Below are positions 1 through 8,138 of a stretch of DNA of 64,000 bases, in pieces (within the stretch, counting starts at the first letter, position 1; every line of letters begins with the position of its first letter). Source of the stretch: Ralstonia insidiosa. Lineage in GTDB: Bacteria; Pseudomonadota; Gammaproteobacteria; Burkholderiales; Burkholderiaceae. The translations under genes and the position numbers were made by a program. The notes below the pieces were generated by a model that was not told the DNA's origin, searched no databases, and worked only from the letters and a program-made list of their open reading frames with translations. Where the stretch lies: assembly GCF_008801405.1 (NCBI RefSeq), contig NZ_VZPV01000001.1, forward strand, positions 1,116,001-1,180,000, given 5' to 3'.

Positions 1-1153
1 CGATCGCCAGCAACGCCGATGCATAGGCGCCGATTGCCAGCAGACCAGCGTGCCCGAGCGAGATCTGCCCCGCTGTACCGGCCACCAGCGAGAGCGATAG
101 CGCGAGCAGCGCATAGAGCCAGGCATTGGTCAGCACTTGCACGACGTACGGCGAGATGCCGGTCAGCGGAATCAACGCCAGCACCGCGACTGCCACGGGC
201 CACACCCAGCGCGGCACGTGGATCGGCCGGCTTGGTGCGATGAAGGTGCCGGTCAACGGTTCGGGTGGCAATGCCGGCTTGCGTGCGAACAAGCCATTGG
301 GCCGCCACGCCAGCACGCCTAGCAGCAACAGGAAGGCGAACAGGTTGCGGTAGGGCGTGCCGAACAGCGCCACGCCGTAGCTTTCCGTCAGGCCCAGCAG
401 CAGGCTGCCGGCAATCGCACCGGGTACGTTGCCCACGCCGCCGATCACCACCGCCACCACGCCCTTGAGCGTGGCCTGAAAGCTCATCGCTGGGCTGATG
501 TTGTTGTAGTACATGCCGACCAGCAGGCCGCTCAGGCCGCCCAGCGCCGAGGCAATCGCAAACACCGCCTGGTTGACGGCATGGGTGCTTACGCCCATCT
601 GGCGCGCGGCGTCGCGGTCTTGTGCGGTGGCGCGTACCGCCCAGCCCAGGCGCGTGTAGCGCAGGAAGACGAACAGCACGGCAGCACTGGCCAGGCCCAG
701 CCCCGCGATCAGCACATCCAGCGCGCCGATGCTGCCGCCGCCCAGCGTCAGGCGCCAATCGGGCAGCGGGCTTGGCAGCGCTCGCGGGTCGGGCCCGGCG
801 AGCAACTGCACGGCCTGGTCGATCACATAGCTCAAACCGATGGTGGCCAGCAGCGGCGCAATGCGCGGCGCGTTTGCCAGCGGACGCAACCCCACGCGCT
901 CGATGCCCATGCCCAGCAGCGCTGAACCGACAATCACCAGCAGAATCGTCGCCCACAGCGGCGCGTGCAGATGCGTGATGGCAAACCAGCCCAGGAACGC
1001 ACCTACGGTATAGACCGAGCCATGCGCAAAGTTGATCAGGTGCGAGACGCCGAAGATCAACGCCAGCCCCACCGCCAGCAACGCATAGATGTTGCCGACG
1101 ACGAGCCCGTTGACCGTGTAATCCAGCCACGCTCCATGCCACAGCGATTCCAT
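1..1153 (-). CDS. Fused LivH-LivM branched-chain amino acid ABC permease (partial, runs off left edge)
   Basis: Inner-membrane permease of a branched-chain amino acid type ABC importer. Reading from the ATG at 1153 gives MESLWHGAWLDYTVNG and a LivH-like domain that ends around residue 285 with the typical LAWRPNGLF. I followed the frame codon by codon through 300-60 and found no stop: a proline-rich linker (about residues 286-325) leads into a second domain with GQISLGHAGLLAIGAY near residue 360, which is the LivM signature. At least 384 codons lie in the window. Normally LivH and LivM are separate proteins, so this is a two-domain fusion. It lies 19 bp downstream of the binding-protein gene, so the two are probably co-transcribed; the ATPase genes would lie left of the window. 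Confidence 0.88.
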   Translation of the reverse strand, partial: MESLWHGAWLDYTVNGLVVGNIYALLAVGLALIFGVSHLINFAHGSVYTVGAFLGWFAITHLHAPLWATILLVIVGSALLGMGIERVGLRPLANAPRIAPLLATIGLSYVIDQAVQLLAGPDPRALPSPLPDWRLTLGGGSIGALDVLIAGLGLASAAVLFVFLRYTRLGWAVRATAQDRDAARQMGVSTHAVNQAVFAIASALGGLSGLLVGMYYNNISPAMSFQATLKGVVAVVIGGVGNVPGAIAGSLLLGLTESYGVALFGTPYRNLFAFLLLLGVLAWRPNGLFARKPALPPEPLTGTFIAPSRPIHVPRWVWPVAVAVLALIPLTGISPYVVQVLTNAWLYALLALSLSLVAGTAGQISLGHAGLLAIGAYASALLAI

Positions 1154-1172
1154 CGTCAAACCACCCGTCGTG

Positions 1173-2342
1173 CTATTGCGATGCCACCGTCGACTTGCGC
1201 TCAAGCAGCGCCCACTTGCCGTCCTTGACCACCACGTTGACGCTGCGCACGCCCAGTACGCGGCGCGTGTTCGGATCGAACGTGGCGCGGCCAAAGACCA
1301 CGCTAGGCACGTCGCGCAGCTTGGGCAGCGCGTCGCGGATGGCGCGGCGGTCGGTGCCGCCGGCCTTCAGTGCTTCGGCGGCCAGGATGACGGCGTCGTA
1401 GGCGAAGGCGTTGAAGGCATCGGGGTCGCGCTGGTACTTGGTGCGGAACTGTTTGACGAAGGCCTGCACCACCGGGCGCGGCTCGTCGGGGAAGAACGTG
1501 GTGTTGGTTGCCACGCCATTGACGGCCGCCGCCCCAAGCTCCAGGAACTTGGGCGAGTACACCGAGCTGGCGGCCACGATCGGCAACTGGATGCCGGTGG
1601 CGCGCAACTGGCCGGCAATGAGGGCGCCGTCTGCGTAATACGAGATCAGGACGATGCCGTCAGGCTTGGCATCCCGCACGCGCACGAGCGTGGAGCGGAA
1701 ATCCTTCTCGTCAGGCTGATAGCCCTCGGCGGCCACCACCTGCGCGCCGCGTTGTTTGACTGCTGCCGCGAACACGTCCTTGCTGGTGCGGCCCCAATCG
1801 GTGTTCAGGTACAGCACGGCTACGCGCTTGAAGCCTTCGGTCTTGACGGCCAGATCGGCCAGCAGCGGCTGCGCATCGGCCTGGCTGACCGATGGGCTCC
1901 AGATGAAATCACCGCCCTTGGTGAAATCCGGGTGCGAGTTGGTGAAGCCCAACTGCACCAGCCCCGCGCGCTGATAGATCGGCGAAGCGGCCATGGAGGC
2001 GGGGCTGGAGAAATCCCCCAGCTCGATGAGAATGCGGCGGTCGGCCACGAACTTTTGCGCAATGGCGACTGCCTGGCGTGGGTCGCTCTGGCTGTCTTCA
2101 AACACGTATTGCAGCGGGCGCCCGTGGATGCCGCCGGCAGCGTTGATCTGCTCCAGCGCCAGGTCGAAGCCGGCCTTCCACTGCGCGCCGTACTGCGCGT
2201 TCTGCCCGGTCAGCGGGCCCGAGACGCCAAAGTACAGCGGCTCGCCGGAGGCGGGCGCCGCCAGGGCGTGCCCACCGGCAGCGGCAGCCACCACCCACAC
2301 TGCACCGCTCCACCAACGGCGCCATCCACGCAGTACAGCCAT
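1173..2342 (-). CDS. LivK-type periplasmic substrate-binding protein of the ABC importer
   Basis: Periplasmic binding protein (type I fold, Leu/Ile/Val-binding family) that delivers substrate to the adjacent permease. The N-terminus has a charged start, a hydrophobic core and an Ala-rich cleavage region near residue 30, then YFGVSGPLTGQNAQYG, typical of the family. Total length of about 389 residues fits. I chose the ATG at 2342 because GGAG lies seven bases before it; an ATG at 2354 has no visible ribosome-binding site. The real ligand is not deducible: the family also binds short-chain amides, urea and aromatic acids. It is the first gene of the importer operon seen here. Confidence 0.88.
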   Translation of the reverse strand: MAVLRGWRRWWSGAVWVVAAAAGGHALAAPASGEPLYFGVSGPLTGQNAQYGAQWKAGFDLALEQINAAGGIHGRPLQYVFEDSQSDPRQAVAIAQKFVADRRILIELGDFSSPASMAASPIYQRAGLVQLGFTNSHPDFTKGGDFIWSPSVSQADAQPLLADLAVKTEGFKRVAVLYLNTDWGRTSKDVFAAAVKQRGAQVVAAEGYQPDEKDFRSTLVRVRDAKPDGIVLISYYADGALIAGQLRATGIQLPIVAASSVYSPKFLELGAAAVNGVATNTTFFPDEPRPVVQAFVKQFRTKYQRDPDAFNAFAYDAVILAAEALKAGGTDRRAIRDALPKLRDVPSVVFGRATFDPNTRRVLGVRSVNVVVKDGKWALLERKSTVASQ

Positions 2343-2514
2343 CGTTTGCTCCATCGCTCAGGAAAGACAGGGAAGCAATCACTATGGGCTGGCCGTGCGT
2401 GTGCGCCAACGAACGGTTTGGAGCATGCATATTCGCGCGGGCAAGCATGCGCGCCATGCGTGTGCGAATCGGCGATGCTATGCTCGGCGTCCCTTCCTCC
2501 CAGCCGAGCTTTCT

Positions 2515-2811
2515 GTGTCACTGGTCAATCTGAATGCGTTTGCGCAAGCGCTTCCCAAGGCATGGTCGTCTCGCGTGCTGGAGCGTTTTGGTGGCGGCAA
2601 CTTCAAGGTGCTGCGCATGGATGGCACGCCGTATCCCGACGAGGTGCACGACTATGCCGAGGGCCTGCTGGTGATTGACGGTGAGCTGCGCCTGCGCATC
2701 CACGGCGAGGCGGTGACGGTCTCGCGCGGGGAAGTCTATGTCGTGCCGGCTGGTGTGCCGCACAGCGTGGACGCTGGCAGCGCCGGCACGCTGGTTATTC
2801 TGGACGTGTAA
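2515..2811 (+). CDS. Small cupin-domain protein
   Basis: Single-domain cupin of about 98 residues. The frame reads LVNLNAFAQALPKAWSSRVL, then a conserved beta-barrel with PDEVHDYAEGLLVIDGE and the second cupin motif PAGVPHSV. The His and Glu residues (EVHDYAEG...PHSV) fit a metal site, although the first motif is reduced. I place the start at the GTG at 2515, since the residues upstream are Arg/Cys-rich and not cupin-like; the ribosome-binding site is weak, so an upstream ATG (2425) is possible. It is divergent from the ABC importer operon. Function is unknown; such small cupins are often sugar or amino acid binding or isomerising proteins. Confidence 0.72.
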   Translation: MSLVNLNAFAQALPKAWSSRVLERFGGGNFKVLRMDGTPYPDEVHDYAEGLLVIDGELRLRIHGEAVTVSRGEVYVVPAGVPHSVDAGSAGTLVILDV

Positions 2812-2826
2812 GCGGCAATTTGCGGA

Positions 2827-3408
2827 CTACGCGCGTGCTTCGGCCAGCTGCTTGATGCGCTTGAGCATCATGCGGCGGATCAGCCCGCTCGGGATGCGGA
2901 TCAGCAGCCAGTAGGGCGTGAAGCGGCGGCGCGAGGCGTCGTCCGGGCAATGCACACAGGTGCGGGTGGTGAGCTGCGTACCGCCTGCGCCGTCGGGCTG
3001 GGTCACGAACGTCATCACCAGCTTGAGCACGCCGGCTGCGGAAAACGTGCGGAATTCGCTTGCCTGCACATCAACGAGCCCACCGTCGGGCTCCCAGAAC
3101 TTGCCGACCAGACCCAGCGCGAGTTCACGATCATCATCCCGGCCGAGCTTGATGAAGTCATGCAACCCGAACCCTGCGTCGACGCGGCGCTCGCTATGCT
3201 TGCCCGCCAGCGCGGCCAGGCGCGCGGGTACGGCGCGCAGATGAAGAAACAGCTTTGCCAGCGGAAAGTCGCTGATATCCAATCGAGACACCATGTCGAG
3301 CACACGCCCGGGAGCGGCATCGATGCGGATCTGATGCTGCTCGCTGAACTGGTGTTCAGGTAACAGGCTTCGCAGCAACGGCATGTCGATGGATGAGGTC
3401 AGGTTCAT
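2827..3408 (-). CDS. SRPBCC/DUF2867-like conserved protein
   Basis: A 193-residue protein without signal peptide or membrane segments. The body (SEQHQIRIDAAPGRVLDMV, later FRTFSAAGVLKLVMTF and TRTCVHCPDD) looks like a START/SRPBCC-type hydrophobic-ligand fold: an N-terminal strand, a long helix and a C-terminal amphipathic helix ending MMLKRIKQLAEARA. This is a fold-level guess. Its start codon overlaps the stop of the upstream FAD monooxygenase gene by four bases (ATGA), so the two are translationally coupled and probably act together. No catalytic motif is recognised. Confidence 0.7.
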   Translation of the reverse strand: MNLTSSIDMPLLRSLLPEHQFSEQHQIRIDAAPGRVLDMVSRLDISDFPLAKLFLHLRAVPARLAALAGKHSERRVDAGFGLHDFIKLGRDDDRELALGLVGKFWEPDGGLVDVQASEFRTFSAAGVLKLVMTFVTQPDGAGGTQLTTRTCVHCPDDASRRRFTPYWLLIRIPSGLIRRMMLKRIKQLAEARA

Positions 3409-4601
3409 GCTTGCGTCTCTTCACTTGCGGGTGTGGCGGCGTGGGCGACATTGCGCGCGGGCGGCTCGGCCAGGCTGCGTTTCATGAGCCATGCCACGCC
3501 GGGAATGCGCAGGCCGGTGGTGAACACCAGGTCGCGCGCCCAGCCGCCGTATTGCGCCTGAAAGCACGGCGTGAGCGCACGGCTGAGGGTTTGATAGGCC
3601 TGTACGGTGCGCAACCGCCGCGCGTGATAGGCGAGGGCGCCGTCGACGGGGCCGTGTTCCTGCACGGCGGAAGCTAGCGCCAGCGCATCTTGCGCGGCCA
3701 GCGTGGTCCCCAGGCCGAGCTGCGGGCTCATCGCGTGGGCTGCGTCGCCGATGACGCAATAGGGCGGCTTGGCCAGTGCGCGTGGCCACGTGTGGCGATA
3801 CACGGCAAAGGGCAGGTCATCGTGCGAGCGGATCTGTTCGACCACGGGTGCGGCTTGCGGCCACAGGCTCAGTACATGGGCTTTCCACTGGGCGATGTCG
3901 CCTTGGCGCCATGTATCGACGCTATCGCTGGGCAGGCTCCAGAACATCGACAGGCGCGTGCGGGTGCCGTCGATGTCGGTGGGCAGCAGGCCCATCATTT
4001 CGCGCGTGCCGCGAAAGCGCTGGTGCAGCACGCGGGCATCCCAGTTGTCGACCCAGGCCTGGAACCACAACGTGCCCCAGCGGTAGGTGCTCGACGGGCC
4101 TGCCAAGCCCGCAGGCTCGCGCAATGCGGAGGCCGCGCCGTCGGCGATCACGAAGAGGTCGAAGGTCGATTCACCTTGTGCGTGGGTTACGCGTGCCTGT
4201 GTGCCATCCCGGTGCAGTTGTTGGATGCCGCAATCGAAATGGAAAGCGGCACCGGCACGCAGGGCTGCGTCGTACAGCATGGAAGAGAGCGAGTGGCGCG
4301 TGACTGCACGGCCGGGTGCATCGGTGTAGTCGATGTCGAGCAGGCGCCAGCCACGGTGGCTCAGACCGATCAGGCGGTCGATCGGCGCGCCGATGCCTTC
4401 CAGCTCACGGCCCACGCCGAGCGCTTCCAGCGCACGAATGCCCTGCGGCTGGATCAGCAGGCCCGCGCCCATGGCGGTCAGTTGCGGATGCTTTTCATAG
4501 ACGTGGACATCATGCCCCTGGCGGGCAAATGCGATGGCGGCAGCCAGGCCGGCGTTGCCGGCGCCTGCAATGCCGATGGACAGCGGGCGAGGTACGGTCA
4601 T
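3405..4601 (-). CDS. FAD-dependent monooxygenase, UbiH/PHBH-like
   Basis: Flavoprotein monooxygenase (class A aromatic hydroxylase family), about 398 residues. The start MTVPRPLSIGIAGAGNAGLAAAIA shows the GxGxxG dinucleotide fold, followed by EKHPQLTAMGAGL and an internal DLFVIADGAAS, and near the C-terminus the second FAD motif YCVIGDAAHAMSPQLGLGTTLA, here written in two parts: GDAAHAMSPQ and LGLGTTLA. The ATG at 4601 was chosen over an upstream one because it sits directly before the Rossmann strand. It is divergent from a LysR-type regulator, a common regulator-target arrangement, and coupled by ATGA to the downstream SRPBCC-like gene. The substrate is unknown; salicylate or hydroxybenzoate-like aromatics are family precedents only. 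Confidence 0.85.
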   Translation of the reverse strand: MTVPRPLSIGIAGAGNAGLAAAIAFARQGHDVHVYEKHPQLTAMGAGLLIQPQGIRALEALGVGRELEGIGAPIDRLIGLSHRGWRLLDIDYTDAPGRAVTRHSLSSMLYDAALRAGAAFHFDCGIQQLHRDGTQARVTHAQGESTFDLFVIADGAASALREPAGLAGPSSTYRWGTLWFQAWVDNWDARVLHQRFRGTREMMGLLPTDIDGTRTRLSMFWSLPSDSVDTWRQGDIAQWKAHVLSLWPQAAPVVEQIRSHDDLPFAVYRHTWPRALAKPPYCVIGDAAHAMSPQLGLGTTLAAQDALALASAVQEHGPVDGALAYHARRLRTVQAYQTLSRALTPCFQAQYGGWARDLVFTTGLRIPGVAWLMKRSLAEPPARNVAHAATPASEETQA

Positions 4602-4717
4602 GAATGCGAGGCGGATCGTTTGTTCAAGATGATAACGATACGGCACGCAGGTTAAGCCTGTTCGCGCCAGTCCTGCCAGATAATGCGCACACCTCTATCG
4701 GCTCCACTGGACGTGCC

Positions 4718-5629
4718 ATGCAGATCAAATGGCTGGAAGATTTCAAGGAACTGGCGAAAACGCGCAGCTTCAGCCGCGCTGCCGAGAACCGCAACGTTAC
4801 GCACCCCGCGTTCGGGCGGCGCATCAAGGCGCTGGAGGAATGGGTGGGCACCGCACTGGTGGAGCGCAGCGAGCACCCTGTCACGCTCACGCCCGCCGGG
4901 CGGTTGTTTCTGGATGCGGCAGCCAATGCGGTCGATGGCTTGAACGATGCACGCCTGCTGCTGCGTGAGGCGCAATTGCCCGTGGCGCTGAAGATCGGCA
5001 CCGGGCGCACGCTCGCACGCACCTTCGTCCCCGGCTGGTATGAAACGCTGGCGCGCCAGCGCGGCGTGTTTCCGCTGACGGTGACGACCGGCGGCACGCA
5101 GGAGGGTGTGCTGGCGCTGGCCGATGGCACGGTCGATTTGCTGATCGCCTATGCCAGCCCGCAGGCCGATGCGCTGCTCGACCCGCGCAAGTACGACAAC
5201 TGCCTGCTCGGCAGCGAGACGCTGGTGCCCGTGAGTGCTCCCGATAAGCGTGGCCGTGCGCGCTTCACGCTGCCGGGCACGACCACCGCACCGCTGCCGT
5301 GGCTGGCCTTCGCACGTGGGCTGACGCTGCGGCAGATGCTCGACAGTCATCTGGCGGCGGCAGACCGCAAGGCGCATCTGCAGCCCGTGTTCCAGGCGGA
5401 TTTCTACGAGGCAGTGGAGGAGATGGCGCTGCGCGGATTCGGCATGGCATGGCTACCGTATCGCCTGGCCAAGCCGCACCTGAACGCCGGCGCACTGCGC
5501 CCCGCCGGCGACGATGCCTGGCACATCCACGTCGACATCCGCATGATGCGCGTGCGCAGCAACCAGAGCGTGCTGCTCGACGAGGTGTGGCAATTGGCGG
5601 TCGCCAACGCGCAGACCTCCTCTGGCTGA
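4718..5629 (+). CDS. LysR-family transcriptional regulator
   Basis: About 303 residues. The start MQIKWLEDFKELAKTRSFSR followed by AAENRNVTHPAFGRRIKALE is the LysR winged helix-turn-helix; the rest is the two-lobe effector-binding domain. The ATG at 4718 matches the usual LysR N-terminus; the longer frame upstream has unrelated residues. It is divergent from the FAD monooxygenase and co-directional with the MFS-deacylase pair downstream, which has a textbook LysR box in its promoter region (5650-5672). It may therefore control either or both units. The inducer is not known. Confidence 0.9.
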   Translation: MQIKWLEDFKELAKTRSFSRAAENRNVTHPAFGRRIKALEEWVGTALVERSEHPVTLTPAGRLFLDAAANAVDGLNDARLLLREAQLPVALKIGTGRTLARTFVPGWYETLARQRGVFPLTVTTGGTQEGVLALADGTVDLLIAYASPQADALLDPRKYDNCLLGSETLVPVSAPDKRGRARFTLPGTTTAPLPWLAFARGLTLRQMLDSHLAAADRKAHLQPVFQADFYEAVEEMALRGFGMAWLPYRLAKPHLNAGALRPAGDDAWHIHVDIRMMRVRSNQSVLLDEVWQLAVANAQTSSG

Positions 5630-5649
5630 GGCCGCCGCAAAAAGCCCAA

Positions 5650-5672
5650 CCTTGTGCCGAAACGGCACAAGG
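5650..5672. promoter_or_regulatory. Candidate LysR-type operator (T-N11-A dyad)
   Basis: Two perfect 10-base arms with a 3-base centre. The core TTGTGCCGAAACGGCACAA has the T-N11-A spacing that defines LysR-type binding boxes. It lies about 100 bp before the TTG start of the MFS gene and 20 bp after the lysR stop. No T-run follows, so it is not a convincing intrinsic terminator. Confidence 0.6.
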
Positions 5673-5770
5673 GCCCCAGGCGTGCCGCCTAGACTCCCCC
5701 GCAACCTTCACCTGCCGAGGCTGTTCAACCAGCCAACAGGCGGATCGGCACAGACCACGGGGAGACAACC

Positions 5771-7102
5771 TTGCCAGCCCACACCCTCAACGCGAGCGGC
5801 GCACCCGCGCACGCGGCCACTGACACACACCGACACCCCGCGCCTTGGCGCGCCGTGCTGGCCGCCAGCGTCGGCAATGCGCTCGAATACTACGATCTGC
5901 TGATCTACGGCTACTTCGCCATCACCATCGGCAAGCTGTTCTTCCCGACGGGCGATGCGTGGAGCTCGCTGATGCTCTCGGTCGGCACGTTTGGCGTGTC
6001 GTTCATCATGCGGCCGCTGGGCTCGATGGTGCTCGGCAGCTATGCCGACCGCGTCGGCCGAAAGGCGGCGCTCACGTGGTCGATCCTCCTGATGATGCTG
6101 GGCACCGCGATGATCGCGTTTGCGCCCACGTATGCGTCGATCGGGCTGTGGTCACCCGCTATCGTGATCGTGGCGCGGCTGCTGCAGGGCTTCTCCGCTG
6201 GCGGCGAGTTTGGCTCTGCCACCGCTTTCATGATCGAGCACGCCAACGGCAAGCGCATGGGCTACAACGCGAGCTGGCAGGCGGCCACGCAAGGCCTCGC
6301 CACGTTGCTGGCAGCAGGCCTGAGCGCGTGGCTTACGTATGCGTTGACCACCGCGCAGGTGGAATCGTGGGGCTGGCGCGTGGCCTTCCTGTTCGGCCTG
6401 CTGATCGGCCCCATCGGCGTCTACATCCGCCGCCATACGCCCGAGACGCCGGAGTTTGTTGCCATGCAGGCCGAAGCGCCCGCCGCGCTGCAAGAACGCT
6501 CGCCGCTGCGCGACACCCTCACGCAGGGTCTTCCTGGTTTGCTGCTGGGGGCCGGCGTGGTGGTGGCCGTCACCGCGTTCAACTACGTGCAGAAGGTCTA
6601 CATGCCGACCTATGCCATCAATCAACTGCACATCGCGACCAGCGCATCGCTGGTCTGCACGATGATCACCGGCGCGATGCTGATGGTGATGGCGCCCGCG
6701 TTCGGCTTGCTGGCGGATCGCTTTGGCAGCATCCGCGTGGTATCGATTGCGATGGTGGTGATTGCGCTGTCGACGTATCCGATGTTCGCCACGCTGGTTG
6801 CGCAGCCGACGTTCTGGACCCTGCTGGTCATGCAGGCGATTGTGGGTGTGTTGCTGGCGGCCATCCTGGCGCCGCTGCCCGCGCTGCTGGCCGACATCTT
6901 CCCGACGCGCAACCGTGGCACGGGCCTGGCCTTGAGCTATAACTTGTCGGTGACGATCTTCGGCGGGTTTTCGCCGCTTATCGTCACGTGGCTGATTGGT
7001 GTCACGCATATCAAGACGTCGCCGAGCTTCTACGTGTTTGCGACGACACTCGTTAGCTTGGCCTCGCTGTGGATGCTGCGCGGCCGTGCGCGGGCACACT
7101 GA
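5771..7102 (+). CDS. MFS metabolite:H+ symporter (MHS family)
   Basis: Twelve-helix inner-membrane transporter of 443 residues, MHS (ShiA/ProP/CitA-like) branch. Visible hallmarks are SVGNALEYYDLLIYGYFA in helix 1, the loop motif ADRVGRKAAL, and RLLQGFSAGGEFGSA in helix 4. The start codon is TTG at 5771, supported by GGGGAG six to eight bases upstream and by the lack of a better in-frame start. The N-terminus is extended and polar (about 30 residues). The downstream M14-type deacylase gene follows after 43 bp, suggesting uptake of an acylated or carboxylated compound that the enzyme then cleaves. Substrate unknown. Confidence 0.87.
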   Translation: MPAHTLNASGAPAHAATDTHRHPAPWRAVLAASVGNALEYYDLLIYGYFAITIGKLFFPTGDAWSSLMLSVGTFGVSFIMRPLGSMVLGSYADRVGRKAALTWSILLMMLGTAMIAFAPTYASIGLWSPAIVIVARLLQGFSAGGEFGSATAFMIEHANGKRMGYNASWQAATQGLATLLAAGLSAWLTYALTTAQVESWGWRVAFLFGLLIGPIGVYIRRHTPETPEFVAMQAEAPAALQERSPLRDTLTQGLPGLLLGAGVVVAVTAFNYVQKVYMPTYAINQLHIATSASLVCTMITGAMLMVMAPAFGLLADRFGSIRVVSIAMVVIALSTYPMFATLVAQPTFWTLLVMQAIVGVLLAAILAPLPALLADIFPTRNRGTGLALSYNLSVTIFGGFSPLIVTWLIGVTHIKTSPSFYVFATTLVSLASLWMLRGRARAH

Positions 7103-7145
7103 ACCCGAACAGACTTTTCGTTTCGTCTCTACGCAAGGATTTCGC

Positions 7146-8132
7146 ATGATGACCCTGGAGGCGCTGCGCGCCACGCTGCCGGTGTACCCGATCGAGCTGC
7201 AGAAGCCGGACATTCGCCGCTGGAAGACCGGCACGCACGGCGTGGACTACGTGCACACGTTCGACAGCGGTGTGCTCGGCCCGCACGTCATGATCAACGC
7301 ACTCACGCACGGCAATGAGCTGTGCGGCGCGATTGCGGTGGATGCGCTGCTGGCTGCCGGCGTGCGTCCGGCACGCGGGCAACTCACGCTGTCGTTTGCC
7401 AATGTGGAGGCGTACGAGCGCTTCGACATCAACGATCCCGACGCCACGCGCTTCATCGATGAAGACCTGAACCGCGTCTGGTCGGCCGACAAGCTCGATG
7501 GCCCCGGCAACACGCTGGAACTGCGCCGCGCACGCGAGCTGCGTCCCGTGATCGACACGGTGGACTACCTGCTCGACATCCACTCAATGCACGAGAAGGC
7601 CGAGCCGCTGATGCTGACGGGCCCGCTGGAGAAGGGCGTCGCCTTCGGTCGTCAGGTGGGTGCGCCGTCGCACCTGATGATCGATGCAGGCCACGCCGCT
7701 GGCCGCCGCCTGCGCGACTACGCCGGCTTTGGCGATGCCGACAGCCCGAAGAACGCATTGCTCATCGAATGCGGCCAGCACTTCGAGCGCGTGAGCCGCG
7801 ATGTGGCGCTGGATGCGTGCGCGCGGTTTCTGGTGGCGCTGGGCACGGTCGACGCATCGGTCGTGTCGCAATGGCTTGGGATTGCACCTGCGCTGGAGGT
7901 GCGATGCATCCGCGTGACGGACCCGGTGGTCGCCAAGTCCACCGCCTTCCGGTTTGCGGACGACTATCGCGGCATGGAGACCATCGCCCGCGCCGGTACG
8001 GTCATCGCCACCGATGGGGCGTTGCAGTTCGTCACGCCCTACGACAACTGCGTGCTGCTGCAGCCATCATTGCGGCACCTGGCGCCGGGTGTGACCGTGG
8101 TTCGGCTAGGGCGCCCGGAGGGCGCCGCCTGA
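7146..8132 (+). CDS. Succinylglutamate desuccinylase/aspartoacylase-like M14 zinc hydrolase
   Basis: 328 residues, cytosolic. The frame shows NALTHGNELCG, with His55 and Glu58 as likely zinc ligands, and LLDIHSMH around residue 146 as the third ligand, matching the AstE/aspartoacylase (M14) fold. A late LIECGQHFE segment supplies the likely catalytic Glu. The start ATG at 7146 has AAGGAT upstream. AstE proper works in arginine succinyltransferase catabolism, but no ast genes are nearby, so this is probably a relative acting on another N-acyl amino acid or amide carried in by the adjacent MFS symporter. Confidence 0.82.
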   Translation: MMTLEALRATLPVYPIELQKPDIRRWKTGTHGVDYVHTFDSGVLGPHVMINALTHGNELCGAIAVDALLAAGVRPARGQLTLSFANVEAYERFDINDPDATRFIDEDLNRVWSADKLDGPGNTLELRRARELRPVIDTVDYLLDIHSMHEKAEPLMLTGPLEKGVAFGRQVGAPSHLMIDAGHAAGRRLRDYAGFGDADSPKNALLIECGQHFERVSRDVALDACARFLVALGTVDASVVSQWLGIAPALEVRCIRVTDPVVAKSTAFRFADDYRGMETIARAGTVIATDGALQFVTPYDNCVLLQPSLRHLAPGVTVVRLGRPEGAA

Positions 8133-8138
8133 ATTGAC

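Noticed and set aside
1170..2678. Plus-strand frame of 502 codons over the binding-protein gene
   Set aside because: Shadow frame; the minus frame has the signal peptide and family motifs.
4614..4640. ATCGTT...AACGAT symmetry between the FAD monooxygenase and lysR
   Set aside because: Arms of six bases with a 13-base gap are weak, and the T-N11-A rule is not met clearly.
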